The notes under the pieces: generated by a model
Seen by the model: the letters and a program-made list of their open reading frames with translations, nothing else
Told to the model about the DNA's origin: nothing
Databases searched by the model: none
Part shown: one piece after another, positions 43,448-50,642 of the stretch
Layout: each line of letters starts with the position of its first letter
Position numbering within the stretch: position 1 is the first letter of the stretch
Program-made: the position numbers and the translations under genes
Origin: Candidatus Latescibacterota bacterium
GTDB lineage: Bacteria > Latescibacterota > UBA2968 > UBA8231
DNA length: 64,000 nt
Assembly (NCBI GenBank): GCA_022826515.1
Contig: JAJDUT010000060.1
Coordinates: 80,260 to 144,259, forward strand
Reading direction: 5' to 3'

Positions 43448-44224
43448 ATGCAAAACCGCATCAAAGACCGATTCGCCGCGGGCAAACCCGCTTTTGGAAC
43501 CCAGCTCCGCTTTGGCTCTCCGGCCATTGCCGAACTTTGCGGTCACTCGGGCTTTGACTTTCTCATCATCGACTCGGAACACGCGCCGCAAACCCCCACT
43601 GGCATCCAGGCGCAATTGCAGGCCATTGGCAATACCCCGGCCACGCCCATCGTCCGCCTGCCGCGCATCGACGAGGAGCAGACCCGCCTCTACCTCGACA
43701 TGGGCGCGCTGGGCATTCTCGCCCCGTTCGTCAACACCGCTGCCCAAGCCGCGGCAGGCGCGCGCGCCAGCCGCGAACCCCCGGTTGGCATTCGCGGTTT
43801 CGGACCGCATCGGGCGGCTCAGTACGGGTTGCGCACTGACGAGTACTTCGCGGAGATAAACGACTTGGTGATATTCATCGCGCTGATCGAGACGGCCGAG
43901 GCGGTCGCCAATATCGACGAAATCCTCGCCGTCGAGGGCGTCGATACGTTCGTCATCGGCCCGGTCGATCTGTCGATTTCGCTAGAGGTGCCCTTTGACT
44001 ACGAGGGGTCCGTCTTCCAAGATGCCCAAGCCGAGCTCGCCGCGGCCGCTCGCCGCGCTGGCAAGCCCGCTGGCATCGGAATCTATCGTCCAGCTAGCGA
44101 CCCGCAGTCAATCCAACGCGCCATAGACGACGGCTTCTCGCTGATTCTCGCTGGCGGCGATGAGCCGTTTCTCGCGGCTGGCTGCCAACAGATGGCGCGC
44201 GTCCGCGCCGACTTGGGGTACTAG
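43448..44224 (+). CDS. HpcH/HpaI family class II aldolase (second copy)
   Basis: 258 residues. FGTQLRFGSPAIAELCGHSG at the start, FLIIDSEHAPQTP with the catalytic His, YLDMGALGILAPFVNTA, Glu in IALIETAEAVANIDE, and Asp in TFVIGPVDLSISLEVP give the full family pattern. It keeps the usual DSEH motif where the aldolase at 11.2 kb has DLQH, so the two belong to different subfamilies. It heads a three-gene unit with a 2-hydroxyacid dehydrogenase (3-base gap) and an SDR-like gene. The likely reaction is retro-aldol cleavage of a hydroxy-oxo acid. Confidence 0.9.
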   Translation: MQNRIKDRFAAGKPAFGTQLRFGSPAIAELCGHSGFDFLIIDSEHAPQTPTGIQAQLQAIGNTPATPIVRLPRIDEEQTRLYLDMGALGILAPFVNTAAQAAAGARASREPPVGIRGFGPHRAAQYGLRTDEYFAEINDLVIFIALIETAEAVANIDEILAVEGVDTFVIGPVDLSISLEVPFDYEGSVFQDAQAELAAAARRAGKPAGIGIYRPASDPQSIQRAIDDGFSLILAGGDEPFLAAGCQQMARVRADLGY

Positions 44225-44227
44225 CGC

Positions 44228-45217
44228 ATGCGACGGCTCGAAGTCCTCTTTCTGCCCCACCCGGTCGCTGCGATCGCTGCGCCTTGGACGACCGATGTCA
44301 TTGAGGCCGTAAGTGCCCGTCACAACCTCCGCGTCTTCGACCGCACCCAGCCGGCCGCGCCGCAAATGGCGGGCATTGAAGCCATCGTTGATTTAGGGGG
44401 CAATATCAGCCCGGAACTGCTGGCCGCTGCGGCCGATGCTGGCGTCAAATTCCTCCAGGTCCAGACCACCGGCCTCGACCACGTCGATGTCGAGGGGATT
44501 CTCAATACCGGACTGTTGCTCGCCCATTGCCCCGGGCAGCTCAGCAGCGTGGCGTTGGCTCAGAGTGCGATGATGTTCATCCTCATGCACGCCCACCGCT
44601 ACGGAGAGGCACGACGGAACTTCGACGCTGGCAAGATGTACGTGCCTACGGGCGTCGAGCTGGAGGGTCTGACGCTCGGCCTAATCGGTTTTGGCGCGAG
44701 CGCTCAAGATTTGGCGCGCCGGGCCAAGCCCTTTGGCCTGCGGATCTTGGCCATCGACATCCGCCCCATTGAAGAGGAAATCCTCGCCGAGACCCAGCCC
44801 GAGTTTCTCGGCGGCCCCGAGGACGTCGACCGCGTGGTGGCCGAGAGCGACTACCTGTCGCTGCATCTGCACTTGACGCCGGAGACCCGGCATACTATCG
44901 ACGTGCGGCGCATTGGCCTGATGAAAGAATCCGCCTGCTTGATCAACGTGGCGCGAGGGGCGCTCGTCGATGAGGACGCTCTGTATGAAGCCTTGCTAGA
45001 CGGTCGCTTGAGCGGGGCGGGGCTCGATGTGTTCGCTCAGGAGCCACCCGACGCTGCGGCCCCTGTTTTCCAATTGCCCAATGTGTTTGCCATGCCCCAC
45101 ACCGCTGGTTCGACCGACGGCACCTCGCGCAAGCGGGCGCGGCTAGCCGCAGACAACCTCGACCGCTATGCGCGGGGCGAGGCGCTCGTTGGGCAGATCA
45201 CGACTAGATTTATCTGA
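44228..45217 (+). CDS. D-isomer specific 2-hydroxyacid dehydrogenase
   Basis: 329 residues. The NAD motif is LTLGLIGFGASAQDLARRA (GxGxxA-type here, usually GxGxxG), with IDIRP as the acidic end of strand 2. The catalytic Arg is in LINVARGALVDEDAL, the Glu lies in the DVFAQEPP region, and the His is in AMPHTAGSTDG. Members interconvert 2-oxo and 2-hydroxy acids or act as glyoxylate/hydroxypyruvate reductases. Operon position right after an aldolase suggests it handles the oxo-acid product (inference). Confidence 0.88.
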   Translation: MRRLEVLFLPHPVAAIAAPWTTDVIEAVSARHNLRVFDRTQPAAPQMAGIEAIVDLGGNISPELLAAAADAGVKFLQVQTTGLDHVDVEGILNTGLLLAHCPGQLSSVALAQSAMMFILMHAHRYGEARRNFDAGKMYVPTGVELEGLTLGLIGFGASAQDLARRAKPFGLRILAIDIRPIEEEILAETQPEFLGGPEDVDRVVAESDYLSLHLHLTPETRHTIDVRRIGLMKESACLINVARGALVDEDALYEALLDGRLSGAGLDVFAQEPPDAAAPVFQLPNVFAMPHTAGSTDGTSRKRARLAADNLDRYARGEALVGQITTRFI

Positions 45218-45237
45218 ACGTCAGGAGATACCTCGCG

Positions 45238-45921
45238 GTGAACGCGCTGATCACAGGTGCTAGTTCTGGCATTGGCGAGACCATTGCGCGGCGGCTAGCG
45301 GAGGCCGGGCACCGAGTTGCGCTGATGGCGCGGCGCGCGGAGCGGGTGCAGGCTATCGCCGCTGAGTTGGATGGCGCGGTAGCAGTGCCGGGCGATGTGG
45401 GGATCGTCGCGGATTGCGAAGCTGCGGTGCGGGAGTCGGTGGAAGCGTTTGGGAGCCTCGACGCGCTGATCAATGCGGCCGGGACTTGGGTGGAGGAGCC
45501 GCTTGCCGAGGTTAGCTATGAGGATCTGCGCACCTTTGTCGATACGGATGTAAGCGGTGCGTTGCAGATCACGCGCGCCGCCTTGCCGATGCTGATGCAA
45601 AGCGGCGGACGGATGCTGCATATCAACGGATTACAGGGGTTGATCCGCGCGCGGCAGCCGGTGCTTTATGCGGCGGTCGAGTCTGCGGTGCGCGGGCTGT
45701 GCGAGAGTTTGCGCTGGGAGGTAGCAGAGCAGGGAGTTCACGTCGGCTTGATCACGCTAGGCGCGGTAGCTAGCCCCGATCCGGTGCCGTTGGACGAAGG
45801 CGGTCGGCGTTGTCGCCTAAGTCGCGACGAAGTTGCCGATGCTGTGTGTTTTGTGCTGGAGCGTCCGCGTGGGGTCAATGTCGATGAGTTGGTGCTGACG
45901 CCGCTGGGACAGCAGTGGTGA
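45238..45921 (+). CDS. SDR-family protein lacking the catalytic Lys
   Basis: 227 residues from GTG. The cofactor motif ITGASSGIGETIARRLAEAG and the structural motif LINAAGTW are intact. In the active site the usual NISS stretch is HINGLQG, Tyr144 is present (PVLYAAVESA), but the Lys expected four residues later is Glu148. The substrate loop and C-terminus are shorter than usual. The protein probably still binds a nucleotide but is unlikely to be a classical dehydrogenase. It ends the aldolase-dehydrogenase operon, 20 bases after the previous gene. Confidence 0.82.
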   Translation: MNALITGASSGIGETIARRLAEAGHRVALMARRAERVQAIAAELDGAVAVPGDVGIVADCEAAVRESVEAFGSLDALINAAGTWVEEPLAEVSYEDLRTFVDTDVSGALQITRAALPMLMQSGGRMLHINGLQGLIRARQPVLYAAVESAVRGLCESLRWEVAEQGVHVGLITLGAVASPDPVPLDEGGRRCRLSRDEVADAVCFVLERPRGVNVDELVLTPLGQQW

Positions 45922-45988
45922 TATGTTTGAAGACTTACAATCGGGTATGCGATGGGCAGCTTTTTGGAGATGGAGGGAGAATTGAATA

Positions 45989-46246
45989 TTACCGATAATG
46001 GTATCGGCAAGAAATGATTTCTATGTTCCCGTCCTTTATCCTATAGACTAAGCGATGGGCTCCATCTATGCGTCTGGACCAACAGCCCGCATAATCGAAT
46101 TTTAGCGGCTTGGGATTTCCTATACCGCTGAATGGATTTCGTTCTATATCTTCGAGGAGACTTAGGATTCTTCGTGATGTTGAGGGGTTTGTTGAAGCCC
46201 AATAACGCAGGTCTTTAAGCGCACTCTCTTTAAATACCAAGTTCAT
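45989..46246 (-). CDS. yoeB: YoeB-type RelE-family mRNA interferase toxin, catalytic Glu replaced
   Basis: 85 residues aligning without gaps to the N-terminal 84 residues of E. coli YoeB: YW near residue 15, NPFSGIGNPKPLKF at 37-50, CWSRRIDGAHRLVY, and the C-terminal SCRYHYR. Of the known catalytic residues, Arg65, His83 and Tyr84 positions are conserved, but the general base Glu46 is Lys here (NPKPLK rather than KPEPLK). The toxin may therefore be weak or inactive. Its start overlaps the antitoxin gene by 17 bases, the normal yefM-yoeB order. Confidence 0.88.
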   Translation of the reverse strand: MNLVFKESALKDLRYWASTNPSTSRRILSLLEDIERNPFSGIGNPKPLKFDYAGCWSRRIDGAHRLVYRIKDGNIEIISCRYHYR

Positions 46247-46487
46247 TTCGCAAAGACTTTATACTGTCGAAACATTTGCTTTTACTCGGGTCCTCGTTAA
46301 GAGCTTCTTGCAAGTGGCGAGCATTAGCTGGTGAACTCAGCAGGTATGCTGTTTCCGAGTAAGATTCAAGCTCTTCCCGTAAGCTTTCAAGCTCTATTAC
46401 ACGAGCTTCTAGACTCTGGACCTGCTCTACTAATAGAGCTATTTCCTTATGGTCATTACGGTCCTTATGGCCCTTGTGAATTTCCAT
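46230..46487 (-). CDS. Antitoxin partner of YoeB with non-canonical N-terminus
   Basis: The ATG at 46487 follows AAGGAGA; this gives 85 residues. The second half, SYSETAYLLSSPANARHLQEALNE, is the toxin-binding motif of YefM/Phd antitoxins. The first half is not the YefM/Phd DNA-binding fold. It starts with MEIHKGHKDRNDHKE, encoded by four degenerate 9-base units, and continues as a coiled-coil-like helix (LVEQVQSLEARVIELESLRE). Self-repression of the operon by the usual fold is therefore not expected. A further in-frame ATG 27 bases upstream is less likely. Confidence 0.75.
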   Translation of the reverse strand: MEIHKGHKDRNDHKEIALLVEQVQSLEARVIELESLREELESYSETAYLLSSPANARHLQEALNEDPSKSKCFDSIKSLRNELGI

Positions 46488-46564
46488 GATTTCTCCTTGC
46501 ACAGAAGCGTACAAGAAGAACCTCCTTTTGTCAATATTGGTGTTTCATTACAAAAGACACCGCC

Positions 46565-47578
46565 TCAAGCTGCGACGGGCGTGGGCAATTCTGGCACGTA
46601 TTCGTAGTCTGGCTCGGCCTTTTGCCGTTCGAGGATGGCGGCGATCTCCGTCCAGGCCTCGTACAGCCCCTGCGGACAGTGCGGCAGATCGCTTTTAATG
46701 GCTGCGTGTAGCTTGCCGAGCCGGTAGCACGGCACGCCGGCGTACATGTGGTGTTCGATGTGGTAGTTCATGTGCCAGTAGAGGAAGCGGAAAAACGGAT
46801 TCAGGATGACTGTGCGGGTGCAGAGCCGAAAGTCCGGCACGTCGTCCTGTAAGCCGATGTGCTGGGTGTTATTGCACAAGAACAGCAACCAGCCGCCGTA
46901 GAACGGGGCTAGCGTAACGAGCACTGGCACCATCCACAGGCCGAAGTACAAGGATACCACCACGATTAGGGCGTGCCCTACTAGCAAGAAGCGGTCCCAG
47001 CGGATGAGCCGTCGCCGTTTGTCTGGGTCCGACTCGGGAAAGAGCGCCAATTCCCATTCGCCCTCTAATTTCCCGCGTGCCCGCCGCCAAGTCGTCTTGT
47101 AGCGCGCATACAGGCCCCACGGATTTACAACGGCACTTTTGAGAAAATCCACGAATCGCAACCGGGCCGGCAGGACCACTTCGAGATCGTCGGGCGGGTG
47201 CAGGGTGTACTTGTGGTGTTCGGCGTGACTGGTCCAGAAATGGATGTGGTTGTACGCGCCGAGAAAGCTGAAAACGCGCAGGAAGAAGTAGTTGAGGAAC
47301 TTGCTTTTGAAGACTGTGGAATGACACAATTCGTGGAAGCCGTTTAGCAAGAAGGCGTAGAACGTGCCGTGGAAAAAGAGGATCAGCAGCAACCACGGCA
47401 GGGCCAAGTGCTCGGCCGCGTACCAAGCCCCCGCGCCCGTCGCCGCTAGCAGACCCAAATGCCCCAGCGTTTGCAGTAGCCCCCAAAAGTCGCTGCGCTG
47501 GTTGAGCGCGGCGAGCGTCTCGCGCGGCAAGGGACAGCGATACCAGTTTATTTTGCGCTGGTTTTTTGTCATTTCCAT
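46565..47578 (-). CDS. Membrane fatty acid desaturase
   Basis: 337 residues with four or more hydrophobic helices and the three His boxes of membrane desaturases: HELCH, HAEHHKYTLH and HIEHHMY. These bind the di-iron centre. The family introduces double bonds or hydroxyls into acyl chains, carotenoids or sphingoid bases. The start has an AGGAGGA ribosome site 7 bases upstream. It follows the antitoxin gene region on the same strand and is not clearly in an operon with it. Confidence 0.87.
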   Translation of the reverse strand: MEMTKNQRKINWYRCPLPRETLAALNQRSDFWGLLQTLGHLGLLAATGAGAWYAAEHLALPWLLLILFFHGTFYAFLLNGFHELCHSTVFKSKFLNYFFLRVFSFLGAYNHIHFWTSHAEHHKYTLHPPDDLEVVLPARLRFVDFLKSAVVNPWGLYARYKTTWRRARGKLEGEWELALFPESDPDKRRRLIRWDRFLLVGHALIVVVSLYFGLWMVPVLVTLAPFYGGWLLFLCNNTQHIGLQDDVPDFRLCTRTVILNPFFRFLYWHMNYHIEHHMYAGVPCYRLGKLHAAIKSDLPHCPQGLYEAWTEIAAILERQKAEPDYEYVPELPTPVAA

Positions 47579-47652
47579 GGGATGTCCTCCTATAAAAAAG
47601 CTGACCTTACGGTCGCAATTTTGCGCTGGCCGGGCAAGTTGTATTCACGGAC

Positions 47653-48387
47653 TTACAGGCGCTCTTTCCTTATGTCCTCGACGATGCGGACCAGCACCTC
47701 GATCGCGGCGCTGATGAAGCGCTCTCCCTTTTCGGCGGACCCATAGGTGGGGTCGCCGAAGGTGCCTTGGTCGGTCGATTGGTGGATCCAGCGGTAGCGG
47801 GCGACTTGGCCGGCGCGCTCGGACTGCGGCGGATGGCCGTCCTTTTGCAGGCGATCTGCTTTGACCCATTCGGGATGCAAGGCCATCATCAGCGAAGTCT
47901 CCATCTCGCCCGCGTGCCCCCAGCCGTGGGGCCCCGCCTCCCGGATCTCGCCCAGCTCGTCGTAGGCAAACCAAGAGGTGCCATAGATTCTCGCGTCGGG
48001 GCACTTCTCCATCAGGCGCTGGAGGGAGACGTTCATATTGGGAACATTGCCGCCGTGACCGTTGACGATGAGGATTTTGTCGAAGTCGGCGTGGACCATG
48101 CTGCTGACGGTATCGACGATCATGTTGATGTGGGTCTCTGATTGGGCTGTTATCGTGCCCTTAAACCGCAGGTGGTGCGGAGAATAGCCCAGCCACTGCG
48201 CCGGGAGACAGAGGACCTGATCGGGAATGTCCGCGTCGAGGCGATCGACGATAGCGGCGACCTCGGCCGTGTCCGTTATAAACGGCAGGTGCGGCCCGTG
48301 CTGCTCAAACGCCGCGATGGGATATACTACTACTGTATCTCTGGATACCTGCTCCAAGTCGGGCCAAGTGAGTTCAGCTAGTTTCAC
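47653..48387 (-). CDS. Creatininase family amidohydrolase
   Basis: 244 residues from GTG with a GAGGAG ribosome site. Metal-binding motifs typical of the family are AAFEQHGPHLPFITDT (EQHGPHLP), LIVNGHGGNVPNMN and WGHAGEMETSLMM. Family members hydrolyse cyclic amides such as creatinine or open formamide-type substrates (for example in riboflavin-precursor and mycofactocin pathways). It lies in a minus-strand group with PhyH and RraA genes. The substrate is unknown. Confidence 0.88.
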   Translation of the reverse strand: MKLAELTWPDLEQVSRDTVVVYPIAAFEQHGPHLPFITDTAEVAAIVDRLDADIPDQVLCLPAQWLGYSPHHLRFKGTITAQSETHINMIVDTVSSMVHADFDKILIVNGHGGNVPNMNVSLQRLMEKCPDARIYGTSWFAYDELGEIREAGPHGWGHAGEMETSLMMALHPEWVKADRLQKDGHPPQSERAGQVARYRWIHQSTDQGTFGDPTYGSAEKGERFISAAIEVLVRIVEDIRKERL

Positions 48388-48501
48388 GATGTGCTCCTCT
48401 ATTGGTGATTAGTGGCCTGTCCCCGCTGCGCCCTATGGGTACGAACCAATAAGCTAGCTACGGAATGGTAGATTCTGCTTCCCACCGCGAGACCAAGCCC
48501 C

Positions 48502-48527
48502 ATTCCTAATTCTTAATTCCTAATTCC
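48502..48527. repeat. Heptanucleotide tandem repeat (ATTCCTA/ATTCTTA)
   Basis: Nearly four 7-base units (ATTCCTA, ATTCTTA, ATTCCTA, ATTCCT) lie directly downstream of the PhyH stop at 48530, in an otherwise GC-rich setting. Similar short repeats recur between genes in many environmental genomes. No function is visible. Confidence 0.5.
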
Positions 48528-48529
48528 TC

Positions 48530-49405
48530 TCAGTTCCCCCAGCGGTCTGGATTGATGCCCGGTGCGTCGTGCTGCATGCCTTGGGGTTTGTGGACCTGTT
48601 TCCACTCCTTGCCGGTGGTGTTGCGGCTTTGGAGGAAAGGTTTGGCCACGGCCGGCGCGTTTTCTACCCATTCTGGATCCCAATCGTCCATCGGCTGAAC
48701 TGGCCCCGCCCAAGCTGGCCGGTAGCCGAACTGGATCAGTTCCCGAGGGGCCAAGTCCTTGTTGGGATGGGTGCCGTGGAAGAGGAGGGCGGGTATCATT
48801 ACGACTGAACCAGCCTTGGCGCAGAGCGTGATTTCTTGCGGGTGTGAGACATAGCGCACGTATGGGTTGGCTTGGGCGTGGAACGAGAGATGAGAGCGCG
48901 GGATGAGCCGGAAGGGCGCACGCTCGGGCGGCAGGTCGTCGAGGTAGTAGAGCACCCGCAAAAGGCGCGGCGAAGAGCCTTCGAAGCCAAAGATCGACGA
49001 GCCGAATGGCTGGCCGTCGGTGTGCATTGAAATGCCCGGCGAGCCGGAGAGGGTGCGAGTGAAAAGCCCGTGCGTGAAGACGATGTCCGGCCCCATCAGC
49101 GCTTTGAGGAACTCCGCAATCGGCGGATAGCCGATCAGCTCGGCTACCAACCGGCTCGCGCATTGGGGCTCGTGGTGGAAGGTTTGGGCCTCGCTGTAGT
49201 CCTTTTGCCCCATCGGCAGGTCTTTTAGCTCGGCCTTTAGCGCCGCAATGTGCTTGGCGTCGAGCACATCCGGCATGAGCACGTAGCCCTCCATTTCGAG
49301 ATGGCGGATCTGCTGGCTCAGGGAGAAAGCGGCGAAGTCAGTCTCATCGACTGTCATGAAGCCGATTTCTTCCTTGGGATCAATTTTTACGGTGGTGGTC
49401 TCCAT
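48530..49405 (-). CDS. Phytanoyl-CoA dioxygenase (PhyH) family oxygenase
   Basis: 291 residues with an AAAGGAGGA ribosome site. The iron site is MHTDGQPF (HxD). PFRLIPRSHLSF follows, then the distal His in LLFHGTHPNKDLAPRE and the Arg for 2-oxoglutarate in APRELIQFGY. The N-terminal 35 residues (up to LSQQIRHLEMEGYVLMPDVL) include the usual family start. It is upstream of the creatininase gene on the same strand, with 142 bases between. It is probably a hydroxylase of a small molecule. Confidence 0.88.
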   Translation of the reverse strand: METTTVKIDPKEEIGFMTVDETDFAAFSLSQQIRHLEMEGYVLMPDVLDAKHIAALKAELKDLPMGQKDYSEAQTFHHEPQCASRLVAELIGYPPIAEFLKALMGPDIVFTHGLFTRTLSGSPGISMHTDGQPFGSSIFGFEGSSPRLLRVLYYLDDLPPERAPFRLIPRSHLSFHAQANPYVRYVSHPQEITLCAKAGSVVMIPALLFHGTHPNKDLAPRELIQFGYRPAWAGPVQPMDDWDPEWVENAPAVAKPFLQSRNTTGKEWKQVHKPQGMQHDAPGINPDRWGN

Positions 49406-49460
49406 GGTGTCCTCCTTTGGTCAGCGCTGCCCGTTGCGATGACTGGTGGGGGGGCGATGA

Positions 49461-49481
49461 GGGCAACTCTAAGAGTTGCCC
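49461..49481. repeat. Near-perfect palindrome, intergenic repeat
   Basis: GGGCAACTCT at 49461-49470 pairs with AGAGTTGCCC at 49472-49481 with one base between, followed by CTACC. It lies immediately at the 3' end of the RraA gene (stop at 49482) and could work as its terminator. Together with the palindrome at 43332 it suggests a dispersed repeat family with a GGGC(A/G)A half-site. Confidence 0.55.
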
Positions 49482-50144
49482 CTACCGGCGCGATTCTCGC
49501 CACTTGTCAAGGGAAAAGTCGTCTGAATCGTACAGGGCGAAAATTTTGGCTTCCTTGTCCCGCACTTCTGCGGCCAATTCCAATACTTCTTCGGCATGCT
49601 CCAGCGGAATGCGTACGCAGCCGTCACCGTCGCCGAAGATCAGGTCTCCCGGCCGAATCCGCACCGACCCGACGGTAATGGGTGCGTTGACCCGCGTTGC
49701 GTTGAATACGCCGTGCCCTGGCACCGTGCCCCAGGCGAAGATCGGCAGCCCGACCCGGCGGATTCCCTCCAAATCGCGCACTGTTCCATCGACAACGGCC
49801 CCCACCGCGCCTAGCCGCTGGTGCAGCCGCGCCATGCCGTCGCCAAAACTGGCCCCACGCCCGGGACGCGAGTCCACGTCCTTCATCACTGCGAATACGG
49901 GCCCTTCCGTGGCGTCGATTGCTTCGTAGTACCCGTCCCAAGGGACTGCTGCGGAGTCCGGGTCGTTAGTCGTTACTTCCGCGGTTACTGCATAGCCGAT
50001 GACCGGACCCAATTCCGGCAGCAGATAGTGAATGCGGTGGTCGGTGTACTCTTCGTTGGGCAGGCCGCACTTTAACACGATGGCGTTGAAAATCGTCGGC
50101 GAGTCGAATTCCTTAAAAGCGTCTAGTACTTCGGGTTTGACCAT
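49482..50144 (-). CDS. RraA-like / HMG aldolase family protein
   Basis: The ATG at 50144 follows AAGGAGC at a normal distance; it gives 220 residues (MVKPEVLDAFKEFDSPTIFN). The frame is open further upstream, but there it is without family sequence. Motifs of the RraA/4-hydroxy-4-methyl-2-oxoglutarate aldolase family are YAVTAEVTTND, FGDGMARLHQRLGAVGAVVDGTVRD (with the metal/substrate Arg-Asp) and PGDLIFGDGDGCVRIP. Members are either oxo-acid aldolases or RNase E regulators. In this catabolic context, aldolase or decarboxylase activity is more likely. Confidence 0.84.
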   Translation of the reverse strand: MVKPEVLDAFKEFDSPTIFNAIVLKCGLPNEEYTDHRIHYLLPELGPVIGYAVTAEVTTNDPDSAAVPWDGYYEAIDATEGPVFAVMKDVDSRPGRGASFGDGMARLHQRLGAVGAVVDGTVRDLEGIRRVGLPIFAWGTVPGHGVFNATRVNAPITVGSVRIRPGDLIFGDGDGCVRIPLEHAEEVLELAAEVRDKEAKIFALYDSDDFSLDKWRESRR

Positions 50145-50262
50145 AGAAAATTTGCTCCTTTTTGCAATGGCGCGATTAGCCGTCGATGTCAAACAAGGCG
50201 CAGCCAAGCCAAGCCCTCAGCGCGGGCAGGTGGCTAGGTGGTAGTGAGTGGCCGCGTTGGGG

Positions 50263-50478
50263 TTATCCGGCGGGCAGCTTGCTGAGGATGCTAAAGAGCA
50301 GGGTGCCTAGGGCGATTAGGGTGGTTATCTGGATGCTGATAATCCACCGCTGGCCCCGCTCAAGTCCCTCGAGACGGCGCTCCATGCTGTCCATGAGGCG
50401 GTCTAACTGCTCGGCAATCCCTTCTAACCGTCCAATGCGGCGGTCGTGGTCTTGCTGCGAGGTAATCGGTTCATTCAT
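50263..50478 (-). CDS. Small coiled-coil protein with C-terminal membrane anchor
   Basis: 71 residues from an ATG with an AAAGGAGA ribosome site. A hydrophilic helix (HDRRIGRLEGIAEQLDRLMD, heptad-like) is followed by one membrane span (IISIQITTLIALGTLLFSIL) and a short tail. The layout resembles small phage-type XhlA-like and other tail-anchored proteins, but no family is recognised. It is separated from the RraA gene by 118 bases and from the divergent GH32-like gene by 164 bases. Confidence 0.6.
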   Translation of the reverse strand: MNEPITSQQDHDRRIGRLEGIAEQLDRLMDSMERRLEGLERGQRWIISIQITTLIALGTLLFSILSKLPAG

Positions 50479-50642
50479 GGCGATCTCCTTTAATAGGGAA
50501 TAGAGCGCATTCGCACGATGATTGTCAAACCGTATTGCATGGGTAGCGGCGCGTTGTCTTCTGCCCAAGACTGGATTGACGCCCGCGCAAGACCTATACT
50601 TTCTCGCCGCCCTAACGATCTCTCATCGAACTGGAGGATTCC

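Noticed and set aside
43448..45921. Recent duplication of the 10.3-12.7 kb SDR/aldolase unit
   Set aside because: The aldolases differ in their active-site motif (DSEH versus DLQH), gene order is different and the SDR proteins are only distantly alike, so it is convergent grouping or an old event.
45992..46007. Small hairpin CCGATA-ATGG-TATCGG as terminator
   Set aside because: It lies over the end of the yoeB coding sequence, has only six base pairs and no T tract.
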